Assembly (NCBI RefSeq): GCF_050286925.1
Contig: NZ_JBFWFX010000002.1
Coordinates: 62,001 to 126,000, forward strand
Reading direction: 5' to 3'
Length of the DNA stretch: 64,000 nucleotides
Source of the DNA: Caloranaerobacter sp050286925
GTDB taxonomy: Bacteria > Bacillota > Clostridia > Tissierellales > Thermohalobacteraceae
Below the pieces are notes generated by a model that had not been told where the DNA came from, made no database searches, and saw nothing but the letters and a program-made list of their open reading frames with translations. Numbering within the stretch: the first letter of the stretch is position 1; each line of letters starts with the position of its first letter. Both the position numbers and the translations under genes were made by a program. This document shows positions 8,869 to 17,470 of the stretch, piece by piece.

Positions 8869-10095
8869 TTATTTCATTGCATATATTTCTACAATTTTTA
8901 AAATAACTTCAACTGCTTTTTCCATTGCAAATGTTGGTATATATTCATATCTTCCATGGAAGTTATGTCCTCCAGTAAATATATTAGGAGTAGGAAGTCC
9001 CATAAAAGATAATCTTGCTCCGTCTGTACCACCTCTGATAGGTACAATTACAGGAGTAACTTCTGCGGCTTTCATAGCTTCAATTGCAGTATCTACAACA
9101 TGTTTTACCTCTTCAATTTTTTCTTTCATATTATAATATTGGTCTTTTATTTTTATTTCAACGGTATTGTCACCGTATTTATCATTTAATCTATTGGCAA
9201 TTTCTTCTACTAATTTTTTTCTCTTTTCAAAATTATTTTTATCAAAATCTCTGATTATGTAATAGAGTTCAGTTTTTTCAACACTTCCTTTTATTGAAAT
9301 TAGATGATAGAAGCCTTCATATCCTTGTGTGTGTGCAGGAGTTTCAGTTTCAGGAAGCATATTTATAAATTCATTTGCAATAAGCATTGAGTTTTTCATT
9401 TTATTTTTAGCACTACCAGGGTGTATGTTTATACCATTTATATATATTCTTGCACTTGCTGCATTGAAATTTTCGTATTCAAGTTCTCCTATTGCACCAC
9501 CGTCTATTGTGTAAGCAAAGTCAGCATTAAATTTTTTCACATCAAAATGATCTGCACCTCTACCCACTTCTTCATCAGGAGTAAAAGCAATACGAATAGT
9601 ACCATGCGGTATTTCAGGATGATTTATTAAGTATTCCATTGCAGTAATTATTTCTGCAATTCCAGCTTTATCATCTGCTCCAAGAAGTGTATTGCCATCG
9701 GTAGTTATGATGTCTTTACCTATGTAATTTTTCAATTCAGGGTAATCTTTAGGAGACAAAATTATATTTTTTTCTTTGTTAAGGATGATATCTTTGCCAT
9801 CATAATTTTTTACTATTTGAGGGTTAACATTTTTTCCAGGCATTTCTGGGCTTGTATCCATATGAGCTATAAAACCTATAGTTGGTATATTTTTTTCTAT
9901 ATTAGCAGGAAGTGTAGCCATTACATAACCGTTTTCGTCTACAGAAACGTTTTCTAATCCTATATCTTCTAATTCTTTAGCAAGTTCTTTAGCAAAAACC
10001 ATTTGACCATCTGTAGTTGGAACGGTATTAGATTCTTCATTAGATCTTGTGTCATACTTCACGTATTTTAAAAACCTCTCTACAACTTTTGACAT
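8869..10095 (-). CDS. pepT: Peptidase T (tripeptide aminopeptidase)
   Basis: A 408-residue M20B zinc peptidase that releases the N-terminal residue from tripeptides in the cytoplasm. Expected di-zinc ligands are visible: His in IAHMDTSPE near 78, Asp in LLGADDKAGI near 140, Glu pair in TPDEEVGRG near 174, Asp in TIDGG near 196, and His in GGHNFHGRYE near 379. The length matches PepT. It probably serves amino-acid recovery from imported peptides, as pepF does nearby. ATG start at 10095 with an AGGAGG site. Confidence 0.96.
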   Translation of the reverse strand: MSKVVERFLKYVKYDTRSNEESNTVPTTDGQMVFAKELAKELEDIGLENVSVDENGYVMATLPANIEKNIPTIGFIAHMDTSPEMPGKNVNPQIVKNYDGKDIILNKEKNIILSPKDYPELKNYIGKDIITTDGNTLLGADDKAGIAEIITAMEYLINHPEIPHGTIRIAFTPDEEVGRGADHFDVKKFNADFAYTIDGGAIGELEYENFNAASARIYINGINIHPGSAKNKMKNSMLIANEFINMLPETETPAHTQGYEGFYHLISIKGSVEKTELYYIIRDFDKNNFEKRKKLVEEIANRLNDKYGDNTVEIKIKDQYYNMKEKIEEVKHVVDTAIEAMKAAEVTPVIVPIRGGTDGARLSFMGLPTPNIFTGGHNFHGRYEYIPTFAMEKAVEVILKIVEIYAMK

Positions 10096-10280
10096 GTTAA
10101 ACCTCCTTAGTAAATATTATAATATTTATATATTCTAAAAATATTATACTTCTATTTAACTAATATTAAAAGTATTAGATATTTTATTGTCAGCCACTTT
10201 TTATGTTTATGCCTGAAGATATAATACAATGCGAAACATATTTCCCTTGAATTTCCTATAGAAATTTTTAAATATATTGG

Positions 10281-10286
10281 TATAAT
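10281..10286 (+). promoter_or_regulatory. Candidate extended -10 element for the GH18-like gene
   Basis: TATTGGTATAATG contains TG-n-TATAAT, an extended -10, 35 bp before the start at 10322. The -35 region is poor, which is common with extended -10 promoters. Confidence 0.45.
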
Positions 10287-10321
10287 GTAAATAGATGTAA
10301 ATAAGGGGTTGGGAGGATTTT

Positions 10322-12040
10322 ATGCTAAAAAAAGGACTAATATTTGTATTTGTGGTTACTATTATGACAGTTTTATCTGTATTAGGATTATTATATTTTA
10401 AATCATATGAGCCCCAGAATGTTGCTAATGCCTATCTCCAAAATGAAGTTAATATTGTGATAGAAGATATGGCACTTAAATCAGATATATATTCCGTGAT
10501 AGAAGGCGATAGAATATATATTCCTGTTGAGATTATAAAAGAGTATTTAAATTCAGATATTGTGTTAGATGAAGATGATAATAGATTATATTTAGAAATT
10601 AAAAATCCTATATTTAAGCTTGAGACAAAAAAGTTGGATAATATGATTAGAAATGGTATAAAGCTGAATTTTCTTACAGTTAATATAGATGGTAAACAGT
10701 ATTTAAATATTCGAGGGCTTGAGAAAATATTTGATATAAATGTAAGTTATATTGAAGAAACCAATACTTTAATAATAGATAGACTCAAAGATATTATTAA
10801 AGTTGGGAAGATTAAGTCTAATACCTATCTTAGACCTAAAAAGTCTTCTTTTAGTTTTGTAATGGACAAGCTTCAGGAGGGCGATAAAGTAATAGTTTTT
10901 GAAGAAGATGGAAAATGGTTTAAGGTAAGGACACAAAAAGGCTATGTAGGATATGTTCTAAATAAGATAGTTGATGTCAAAACAGAAAATGTGAAGATAG
11001 ACAGAAAAATTAATAATGTTAGACAGAATGTGAAGATAGATGGAAAAATAAATTTAGTTTGGGATTATGTATATAAGTATTCTAAAGATTTATCAAAAGA
11101 AAATAAGATAGAAGGGCTGAATGTAATAGCTCCAACATGGTTTTCAATTGACTCAAATGGGTATATAATAAATAATGGAGACTTTAGTTATGTTAACCAA
11201 GCTCATAAAAAGGGATACAGAGCATGGGCTCTTATAGACAATCAATTTAATAGGGATTTAACAAAACAATTTTTAAAAAGTAGACAAGTACAAGAGAATT
11301 TAATAAAACAACTAGTTGTATATTCAAGTATATATAATCTAGATGGAATAAATATAGATTTTGAAAATGTATATTATGAAGATAAAGATAGATTAACAGA
11401 GTTTGTAAAAAAACTTACTGAGGCTTTAAAGCAGCAAAACATAATAGTTTCTATGGACATGACTGTACCTTCAGCAAATCCAAATTGGTCTAAGTTTTAT
11501 GATAGAGAAAAATTGAGCAAAATATTAGATTACTGTATAGTTATGACTTATGATGAACATTGGGCAACAAGTCCTAAAAGTGGTTCTGTAGCTTCAATAG
11601 GATGGGTAATAAAAGGAATAGAAAACAGCTTAAAGTATATACCAGAAGAAAAATTAATAATGGGATTACCTTTCTATACAAGAGAATGGGAGGAATATAA
11701 AGACAATAAAGGAAGGCTTAGAGTTAAATCAAAGGTATTAACTATGAAAGATGTAGAAAAGATAATAAAAGAGAACAGTCTAGAAGTAATTTGGCTCAAG
11801 GAATCAGGGCAGTATTATACGGAGTACTTTAGAAATGGGAAAAAGTATAGAATATGGATAGAAGATGATAAATCTATAGAGCTTAAAGCCAAATTGATTT
11901 ACAGATATAATTTGGCAGGCGTTGCAAGTTGGAGAAAGGGATTTGAAAAAGAAAGTATTTGGACAGTTTTAAATAATATTATAGAATCGGATAATAAAGG
12001 TATTGGCATTTCTGTTGTTAATTTTAATGGATTGAATTAA
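10322..12040 (+). CDS. Membrane-anchored SH3 / glycoside hydrolase family 18 protein
   Basis: A 572-residue protein, probably exported and anchored by one N-terminal segment (about residues 5-25). A copper-amine-oxidase-N-like module lies at about 40-150. A bacterial SH3 domain is at about 157-216, containing KVIVFEEDGKWFKVRT. A GH18 barrel occupies about 240-545. The barrel has the strand-4 signature LDGINIDFE near 339-347, so the catalytic Glu is present. Such proteins hydrolyse glucosaminidic bonds in peptidoglycan or chitin-like polymers and include spore-cortex enzymes of the SleL/YaaH type; no LysM repeats are seen here. The precise substrate is unknown. It is a monocistronic unit. Confidence 0.85.
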   Translation: MLKKGLIFVFVVTIMTVLSVLGLLYFKSYEPQNVANAYLQNEVNIVIEDMALKSDIYSVIEGDRIYIPVEIIKEYLNSDIVLDEDDNRLYLEIKNPIFKLETKKLDNMIRNGIKLNFLTVNIDGKQYLNIRGLEKIFDINVSYIEETNTLIIDRLKDIIKVGKIKSNTYLRPKKSSFSFVMDKLQEGDKVIVFEEDGKWFKVRTQKGYVGYVLNKIVDVKTENVKIDRKINNVRQNVKIDGKINLVWDYVYKYSKDLSKENKIEGLNVIAPTWFSIDSNGYIINNGDFSYVNQAHKKGYRAWALIDNQFNRDLTKQFLKSRQVQENLIKQLVVYSSIYNLDGINIDFENVYYEDKDRLTEFVKKLTEALKQQNIIVSMDMTVPSANPNWSKFYDREKLSKILDYCIVMTYDEHWATSPKSGSVASIGWVIKGIENSLKYIPEEKLIMGLPFYTREWEEYKDNKGRLRVKSKVLTMKDVEKIIKENSLEVIWLKESGQYYTEYFRNGKKYRIWIEDDKSIELKAKLIYRYNLAGVASWRKGFEKESIWTVLNNIIESDNKGIGISVVNFNGLN

Positions 12041-12121
12041 AATATAAAAAAATATCATTTACAAGTTATGTATATTTTCTAGTATTTGGTCAAACGAATT
12101 TGATTTAGAAGGGGAAGTTGT

Positions 12122-12289
12122 ATGGCTTATAATACGAATAGAGAAAAATTAAAGAATATAATTGAAGAGAAACGCCAAGAACTTAATGAGCTTCTATCCA
12201 AAAAAGATATAGACAAAAATAGAGTTTTAGAATTGAGTATGCAATTAGATGAATTGATATATAAATATTATTGTGCTGATGAAGATTAA
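12122..12289 (+). CDS. Spo0E-like aspartyl-phosphate phosphatase
   Basis: A 55-residue protein with an AAGGGGAAG ribosome binding site. Two helices are separated by a short turn. The second carries LSMQLDELIYKYY, which matches the Spo0E family signature (S-Q-x-L-D-x-L-I-x-x-Y) with Met in place of Gln. Members dephosphorylate Spo0A-P and delay sporulation. The gene stands alone between the GH18-like gene and the activase operon. The family assignment is good; a role in sporulation is inferred from the family. Confidence 0.85.
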   Translation: MAYNTNREKLKNIIEEKRQELNELLSKKDIDKNRVLELSMQLDELIYKYYCADED

Positions 12290-12393
12290 ATAGATAAAAT
12301 ATGTTTTATTTTTTTTTGATATAATATTTTAAGAGATGCAGTATAGTGGTATTAGGGGAATAATTTAGTTACTTCAGATTGGGGGGAAGATAA

Positions 12394-13386
12394 GTGAAAA
12401 TTGGAATTCCAAAAGCACTTCTATATTATTACTATGGACCTTTTTGGGAGACTTTTTTTGAAGAGCTTGGAATGGAAGTTGTAGTTTCAGAGGACACGAA
12501 TAAGAAACTTATAAATGAAGGTATAAAGGCATCTGTACCTGAAATATGTGTTCCTATAAAAATTTTTATAGGGCATTGTATTGATTTAACAAAAAAAGAT
12601 GTAGATTATATATTTGTGCCACGAATGGTTTCTATATATAAAGGAGAGGTATTTTGTCCTAAATTTATGGGGCTTCCAGATATGCTTATACATGGAGTAG
12701 AAGGAATGGAAGGCAAAATACTTACCTGTCATATAAAATCGAAAAGTGATGATATATCAGATTATAAGAATTATATTAATATTGCTGAAAAACTTAAGAT
12801 ATCGCAAGATAAGTTAAAAAAGGCTTGTGAGATTGCATCAGAAAAATGGTATAGATTTAGAGAGTATAATAAAAAAGGATATCATATTTTAGAAGCTATT
12901 GATATGGTTAATAACAATATTAAATTAGAAAGCATGAAAAAATCTGATAGTGATGTGAAATTAGGTATATTAGGTTATGTATATAATATGTATGATGGTT
13001 TTGTTAATATGAATATAATAGATAAGTTAAAAGATCTAAATGTTGATTTTATAACTTTTGATATGATAGATGAAAGCGAATTAAGAAAATATATTGATGA
13101 TATGGATAAGGTATTATTTTGGACATTTAGTAATAAACTTTTAGGGGCAGGGTATAAATTTTTTAGAGAAAATGAAGTAGATGGTATAATACATATAACA
13201 GCATTTGGTTGTGGTCCAGATTCATTTTTAGGAAAACTCTTTGAAATAGAGTCAGATGATACAAAGATACCTTTTATGACTATAAGAGTAGATGAGCATA
13301 CAGGTGAAAATCATCTGCAAACGAGAATTGAAGCTTTTGTAGACATGATAAGAAGAAAAAAAGCAAAGGCAGTAATGGGGGGATAA
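12394..13386 (+). CDS. Acyl-CoA dehydratase activase-related protein (DUF2229-like)
   Basis: A 330-residue protein that begins with the typical KIGIPKALLYYYYGPFW. It matches the DUF2229/COG3580 part of large activase-related proteins, related to the 2-hydroxyacyl-CoA dehydratase alpha/beta fold. Conserved cysteines include C in PEICVPIK, C in EVFCPKFMGLP and C in AFGCGPD, which may hold an Fe-S cluster. The end TIRVDEHTGENHLQTRIEAF is characteristic. It is the first gene of a three-gene unit with 13389 and 14499. The reaction of this family is not established. GTG start at 12394 after GGGGGGAAG. Confidence 0.85.
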   Translation: MKIGIPKALLYYYYGPFWETFFEELGMEVVVSEDTNKKLINEGIKASVPEICVPIKIFIGHCIDLTKKDVDYIFVPRMVSIYKGEVFCPKFMGLPDMLIHGVEGMEGKILTCHIKSKSDDISDYKNYINIAEKLKISQDKLKKACEIASEKWYRFREYNKKGYHILEAIDMVNNNIKLESMKKSDSDVKLGILGYVYNMYDGFVNMNIIDKLKDLNVDFITFDMIDESELRKYIDDMDKVLFWTFSNKLLGAGYKFFRENEVDGIIHITAFGCGPDSFLGKLFEIESDDTKIPFMTIRVDEHTGENHLQTRIEAFVDMIRRKKAKAVMGG

Positions 13387-13388
13387 AA

Positions 13389-14483
13389 TTGAAAGTAACA
13401 TTTCCTTATATGGGGACAGTAATTGTTTATAAAAAGCTTTTAGAACTTCTAGGTCATGAAGTTGTAGTTCCTCCAAGACCGTCTCAAAAAACGATAGATT
13501 TAGGTGTTAAATATAGCCCAGAATTTGCTTGTTTCCCATTTAAGGTTATAATGGGGAGTTATATAGAGGCTTGTGAAATGGGAGTAGATACTATTGTAAC
13601 AAGTGGTGGGCATGGTCCTTGTAGAGCTGGTTTCTATGGTGAAATTCATAAAAGGATTTTACACAGAATGGGCTATGATGTAGATGTAATTATATTCGAT
13701 GCAATAAATAGGGACAAGGATAGATTTATGGAAAATGTAAAGAAAATTAAAGGTAAAAATTCATGGCTTAAATTATCCAAGGCGGTAAAATTTACTTATG
13801 ATTTATTGAAGCAAATAGATGTTTTTGATAAGGAAATACATAGAATAAAACCGTATGAAGAAGTACCTGGTTCTGCATACAGGGCTTGGCAGGAAATACA
13901 AAAAGAATTTGATTTGGCATATGATAAGAAACAATTGAAAAAGGCTGTCGATAGGAGTAGAGAAATAATAAATTCCATTCGTTTAAAGAAAGTTGATGAA
14001 AGAGAGAAAATAAGGATTGGAATAGTAGGAGAAATTTATGTTGTTATGGAGCCATCTATAAACATGGAAATAGAAAAGATTTTAGGAGAACTAGGATGTG
14101 AAGTAGAAAGATCTCAATACCTATCTGAGTGGGTTGATTTTAATCTTATTCCTAGTTTTTTAAAGAAAACGCATGAAGAAGAAGTATTGAAGAAAGGTGA
14201 AAAGTATATAGAGATAATTATAGGTGGTCATGCAAAGCAAACAGTCGGTTTTATTGTTGATTTTAAAGACAGAGGATTTGATGGAGTAATTCATTTGATG
14301 CCTTTTGCTTGCTTACCTGAGCTTGTGTCTCAGAGTATAATACCTAAAATATCTAAAGAGCATGATATACCGGTCCTTACTTTATCTATAGATGAACAGA
14401 CTGGTAAAGCAAATAATTTAACGAGAATAGAAGCCTTTATAGATTTAATAAGAAATAGAAAATTAGGTAAGTTTGTAGTTTAG
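13389..14483 (+). CDS. CoA-protein activase / dehydratase-related protein (COG3581-like)
   Basis: A 364-residue relative of 2-hydroxyglutaryl-CoA dehydratase subunits, starting VTFPYMGTVIVYKKLLE. It has conserved Cys in EFACFPFKV and GGHGPCRAG, and the C-terminal LSIDEQTGKANNLTRIEAF that mirrors the end of the preceding protein. The shared C-terminal motif suggests the two arose by duplication and may form a heterodimer. In many anaerobes these modules are fused in one chain of over 1,000 residues with the ATPase; here they are separate. TTG start at 13389, three bases after the previous stop. Confidence 0.85.
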   Translation: MKVTFPYMGTVIVYKKLLELLGHEVVVPPRPSQKTIDLGVKYSPEFACFPFKVIMGSYIEACEMGVDTIVTSGGHGPCRAGFYGEIHKRILHRMGYDVDVIIFDAINRDKDRFMENVKKIKGKNSWLKLSKAVKFTYDLLKQIDVFDKEIHRIKPYEEVPGSAYRAWQEIQKEFDLAYDKKQLKKAVDRSREIINSIRLKKVDEREKIRIGIVGEIYVVMEPSINMEIEKILGELGCEVERSQYLSEWVDFNLIPSFLKKTHEEEVLKKGEKYIEIIIGGHAKQTVGFIVDFKDRGFDGVIHLMPFACLPELVSQSIIPKISKEHDIPVLTLSIDEQTGKANNLTRIEAFIDLIRNRKLGKFVV

Positions 14484-14498
14484 AAGGGGGATGCCAAA

Positions 14499-15470
14499 AT
14501 GGTCAGGGCTTATATAGGTATTGACGTGGGTTCAGTAAGTACAAATATTATAGCACTTGATGAAAATAATGAAGTTTTATTTAAGTTGTATGAAAGGACA
14601 AATGGTCAGCCATTAGAAACTATTAAAAAAGGATTAAAAAAATTAAGAGATGAATTAGGAAAAAATATTGTTGTAAGTGGAGTAGGTACTACTGGAAGTG
14701 GTAGACAACTTGCAGGAGTTATGATTGGTGCAGATATTGTTAAAAATGAGATTACAGCTCATGCTGTAGCTACTGTCCACTATGTTCCAGATGTTAGAAC
14801 AATTTTTGAAATAGGAGGACAGGATTCAAAAATAATTCTAATAAAAGACCAGATGGTTGTGGATTTTGCAATGAATACCGTATGTGCGGCAGGTACAGGT
14901 TCGTTTTTAGATCATCAAGCAGAGAGGTTAGGAATACCTATAGAAGAATTTGGGAAACTTGCTTTGACTTCAAAAAATGATGTAAGAATAGCAGGAAGAT
15001 GTACTGTATTTGCAGAGTCAGATATGATAGCAAAGCAACAATATGGATTTTCTAAAGCTGATATAATAAAGGGATTATGTAATGCATTAGTGAGAAATTA
15101 TATAAATAATTTAGGCAGGGGCAAAAAACTAGAACCTCCATATGTCTTTCAAGGAGGAGTAGCGGCTAATGTTGGCATAAAAGCTGCTTTTGAAAGAGAA
15201 GTAGGACATGAAGTAATAGTACCAAAATATTATAATGTGATGGGAGCAATAGGTGCAGCCCTATTAGCTAAAGAAGCAGTAAAAGAAAAAGGAAAAACTA
15301 ATTTTAGAGGTTTTGACTCACTTAAAACTAATTTTGTTCCTTCGAGTTTTATTTGTACTGGATGTTCAAATATGTGTGAAGTTATCAAAGTCGAAATGGA
15401 TGGAACACCTATAGCTATGTGGGGCGACAGATGTGGTATGTGGACAGAAAAAGTAAAACAGGCGATATAA
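14499..15470 (+). CDS. Acyl-CoA dehydratase activase (BadF/HgdC-type ATPase)
   Basis: A 323-residue ASKHA-fold ATPase. The phosphate-binding loop GIDVGSVSTNIIALD is at residues 6-20. The two cysteines that bridge a [4Fe-4S] cluster between monomers in HgdC are present in NTVCAAGTG (near 129) and AGRCTVFAESDM (near 168). A C-terminal CTGCSNMCEV motif adds more cysteines and corresponds to the linker found in large fused activases. The enzyme would transfer an electron at low potential, driven by ATP, to its partner, presumably one or both products of 12394 and 13389. Start ATG after AAGGGGGA. Confidence 0.92.
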   Translation: MVRAYIGIDVGSVSTNIIALDENNEVLFKLYERTNGQPLETIKKGLKKLRDELGKNIVVSGVGTTGSGRQLAGVMIGADIVKNEITAHAVATVHYVPDVRTIFEIGGQDSKIILIKDQMVVDFAMNTVCAAGTGSFLDHQAERLGIPIEEFGKLALTSKNDVRIAGRCTVFAESDMIAKQQYGFSKADIIKGLCNALVRNYINNLGRGKKLEPPYVFQGGVAANVGIKAAFEREVGHEVIVPKYYNVMGAIGAALLAKEAVKEKGKTNFRGFDSLKTNFVPSSFICTGCSNMCEVIKVEMDGTPIAMWGDRCGMWTEKVKQAI

Positions 15471-15488
15471 AAGAGTCTTCGACTCCTA

Positions 15489-15510
15489 ACCTCGGGCTAA
15501 AGCCCGAGGT
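15489..15510 (+). terminator. Terminator of the activase operon
   Basis: A 10-bp perfect stem (ACCTCGGGCT / AGCCCGAGGT) between the convergent activase and ZIP genes. The strong GC stem with flanking A/T probably works in both directions. Confidence 0.75.
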
Positions 15511-15531
15511 ATTAAAATAAGTAGATTCTTT

Positions 15532-16320
15532 TTATCCTAAAGTTACATCTAAGAACATCATGACAACAAAACCTATAAGCACCCCATAGGTAGCTAATCT
15601 TTCAAATCCGTTTCTATGAGTTTCTGGTATAATTTCATCGCTAATTACAAACAACATGGCCCCTGCGGCAAAAGCTAATGCTAAAGGAAGAATTGGTTTA
15701 GCAATTTGTACTAACAAAACACCAACAAGTCCACCAATTGGCTCAACTAGTCCAGTAAGTAGTGCAATAAAGAAAGCCTTAGATTTAGAATATTTTTCTC
15801 TAAAAAGTGCTAGAGCTACAGCTAATCCTTCAGGTATATTTTGTAATCCTATACCTAATGCAAGTATAATACCATCATTTATGTTTCCATCACCAAAACC
15901 TACACCTACTGCAAGACCTTCAGGGAAGTTATGTATAGTTATGGCTATAATAAATAACCATATTTTTGAAAATGATGATGATATACCTTCTTTTCGGTTG
16001 TCCAATAAATGTACATGTGGCAAATATTTATCGGTAATATCTATGAATATACCACCAAGCAAGATACCAAATAATGTAATAAAAGCACCCTTAGTTCCTC
16101 CACCACCATATTCAATTGAAGGTACTATTAAAGAAAAGGAAGTAGCAGCTAGCATTACACCAGCAGCAAAGCCCAACATTATATCTAACATTTTGTTAGA
16201 TATTTTTCTTGTAAAAAAAATAGGTATAGCTCCTAAACCAGTGGCTGTACCAGCCAATATACTAGCAATTATTCCAATTGTTATTACATTTTGAGAGTTA
16301 AATATACTACTCAAAAACAT
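15532..16320 (-). CDS. ZIP family divalent metal transporter
   Basis: An integral membrane transporter of the ZIP family with about eight hydrophobic segments. The metal-binding signatures are visible in helix 4 (IHNFPEGLAVGVGFG) and helix 5 (LQNIPEGLAVALAL), followed by LVEPIGGLVGVLL. A His-containing loop lies between helices 3 and 4 (LPHVHLLD). Members import zinc, iron or manganese. An in-frame ATG at 16401 sits inside a probable promoter, so I place the start at ATG 16320, behind AAAAAAGGGGG. The spacing there is very short; TTG at 16314 has better spacing. Product about 262 residues. Confidence 0.88.
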   Translation of the reverse strand: MFLSSIFNSQNVITIGIIASILAGTATGLGAIPIFFTRKISNKMLDIMLGFAAGVMLAATSFSLIVPSIEYGGGGTKGAFITLFGILLGGIFIDITDKYLPHVHLLDNRKEGISSSFSKIWLFIIAITIHNFPEGLAVGVGFGDGNINDGIILALGIGLQNIPEGLAVALALFREKYSKSKAFFIALLTGLVEPIGGLVGVLLVQIAKPILPLALAFAAGAMLFVISDEIIPETHRNGFERLATYGVLIGFVVMMFLDVTLG

Positions 16321-16384
16321 TCCCCCTTTTTTATTACCTAGTAAAGTATAAATTTTTTGAGATGAAAAGTTATTTTTAAAGCTA

Positions 16385-16420
16385 GAGATATTTATACCCA
16401 TGATACAAGATATGTATCAA
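16385..16420 (-). promoter_or_regulatory. ZIP gene promoter with palindromic operator candidate
   Basis: On the minus strand, TTGATA and TATAAA are 18 bases apart. A perfect 7-bp inverted repeat TGATACA-AGATA-TGTATCA (16401-16419) overlaps the -35 and spacer. A metal-responsive repressor binding here would block RNA polymerase. The regulator is not identified. Confidence 0.5.
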
Positions 16421-16429
16421 AAAAATAAT

Positions 16430-16450
16430 AAGCACAGTCAAGCTGTGCTT
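16430..16450 (-). terminator. Terminator of the CAP-domain gene
   Basis: On the minus strand AAGCACAG / CTGTGCTT with a 5-nt loop is followed by TATTATTTTTTT. It insulates the CAP gene from the ZIP promoter. Confidence 0.85.
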
Positions 16451-17189
16451 ACTTAGGTTTACTTATAAACATTTCAGTAATTATGTTTCCATATTTGCTA
16501 CTTTTTTCAATTCCAACACCTATATGAGTGAAATTAGGATTTAAGATATTATCTCTATGACCTTTAGAATTCATTAAAGAATTGTGAGCGTTCTCTATTG
16601 AACGATTTGCTGCAATATTTTCACCTGCTGCTAAAAATTTAATCCCGAAATTTTTCATCATGTCAAATGGACTGCCGTAAGTAGGAGAATAATGGCTGAA
16701 ATAATTATTTTTTTCCATGTCCTGCGATTTAATTCTAGCTACTCTAGTAAGTTCTTTGTCGACTTGTAAAGGTTTCAAATTTCTTTTAATTCTTTCATTG
16801 TTTATTAAGGTTACCATTCTCTGTTCTTCATCTGTAAGCCTATAAACTTCCTTAATTTGTTTTTCTTCATTTTCTACAACAACAGGTTTAGCATTGTTTG
16901 AGGCTACACAGCCAACCTTATTATTAGGAAGTTTTACTACATACCAATTTCCAAATTTGCCTATAACATCTACTATATCTCCTTTATTTAATTTTCCTAC
17001 TACTGGAAAATTTGTTCCCTTGCCAGACCGTACATTGCAATTATTAGTAGTTATTTTAATATTTTCAACATCTGCAGTATCAAATATTGAAGAAGTTTTG
17101 CTTTGTGTTTGTGTAGGTTTTTTACTTGGAGAAGTACAGGACACTAAAAAAAGTGATAAAATTAACAATATAACAAATGTTCTTTTCAT
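16449..17189 (-). CDS. Lipoprotein with SH3 and CAP (SCP/PR1) domains
   Basis: A 246-residue surface lipoprotein. The start ATG at 17189 is 7 bases after GGAGG, followed by KRTFVILLILSLFLVSC, a lipoprotein signal with lipobox LVSC. A bacterial SH3 domain (NVRSGKGTNFPVVGKL...GDIVDVIGKFGNWYVV) is at about residues 45-105. A CAP domain is at about 125-246, with LINNERIKRN, YFSHYSPTYGSP, GENIA and HRDNILNPNFTHIGVG motifs, like the YkwD/SafA-associated family. The biochemical activity of bacterial CAP domains is mostly unknown; cell-wall binding is likely. The longer frame beginning at 17255 has no ribosome binding site. Confidence 0.9.
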   Translation of the reverse strand: MKRTFVILLILSLFLVSCTSPSKKPTQTQSKTSSIFDTADVENIKITTNNCNVRSGKGTNFPVVGKLNKGDIVDVIGKFGNWYVVKLPNNKVGCVASNNAKPVVVENEEKQIKEVYRLTDEEQRMVTLINNERIKRNLKPLQVDKELTRVARIKSQDMEKNNYFSHYSPTYGSPFDMMKNFGIKFLAAGENIAANRSIENAHNSLMNSKGHRDNILNPNFTHIGVGIEKSSKYGNIITEMFISKPK

Positions 17190-17243
17190 TTTCATACCTC
17201 CATATAAAAATAGTTTAAATATATTTTTTGCAAAAAAATTAAT

Positions 17244-17360
17244 TTTATAATCCATATGAAATTATATACCTTATTAAATTATGGATAATTTTAAATATAA
17301 TTTCCATTTATAGATATAAACAAAATCTTCTTTGTAGCTTATTTAAATCGAAAAATTTGA
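17244..17360 (+). repeat. Dispersed two-hairpin repeat, copy 1
   Basis: About 117 bp similar to the segments at 31031-31157 (reverse orientation) and 52687-52806. Shared blocks are TATAATCCATA, GAAATTATA, TGGATAA, TTTAATATAATTTCC-like and ACAAAATCT. In this copy the second hairpin has decayed: the distal arm reads CGAAAAATTTG instead of CGAAGATTTTG. It lies between the CAP lipoprotein gene and sigI. Confidence 0.75.
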
Positions 17361-17470
17361 CCTAATGAAATTTTTCTACAACTAATTATTCTAATTCCTT
17401 AGAAATATAAATTAGTTTGCCGAATATATATTATGGTCACATCTAATCTTTTGATAAGCGAGGTGACGAA

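Noticed and set aside
15656..16294. 212-residue plus-strand reading frame opposite the ZIP transporter
   Set aside because: Low-complexity antisense frame (Pro/Ser/Ile-rich) mirroring the transporter; no start signal.
16321..16401. N-terminal extension of the ZIP protein to ATG 16401
   Set aside because: This ATG overlaps the -35/spacer of the apparent promoter and an operator-like palindrome; ZIP homology begins at the internal start.
17190..17255. N-terminal extension of the CAP lipoprotein
   Set aside because: The lipoprotein signal begins at codon 23, which has GGAGG at correct spacing; the extension lacks a site.
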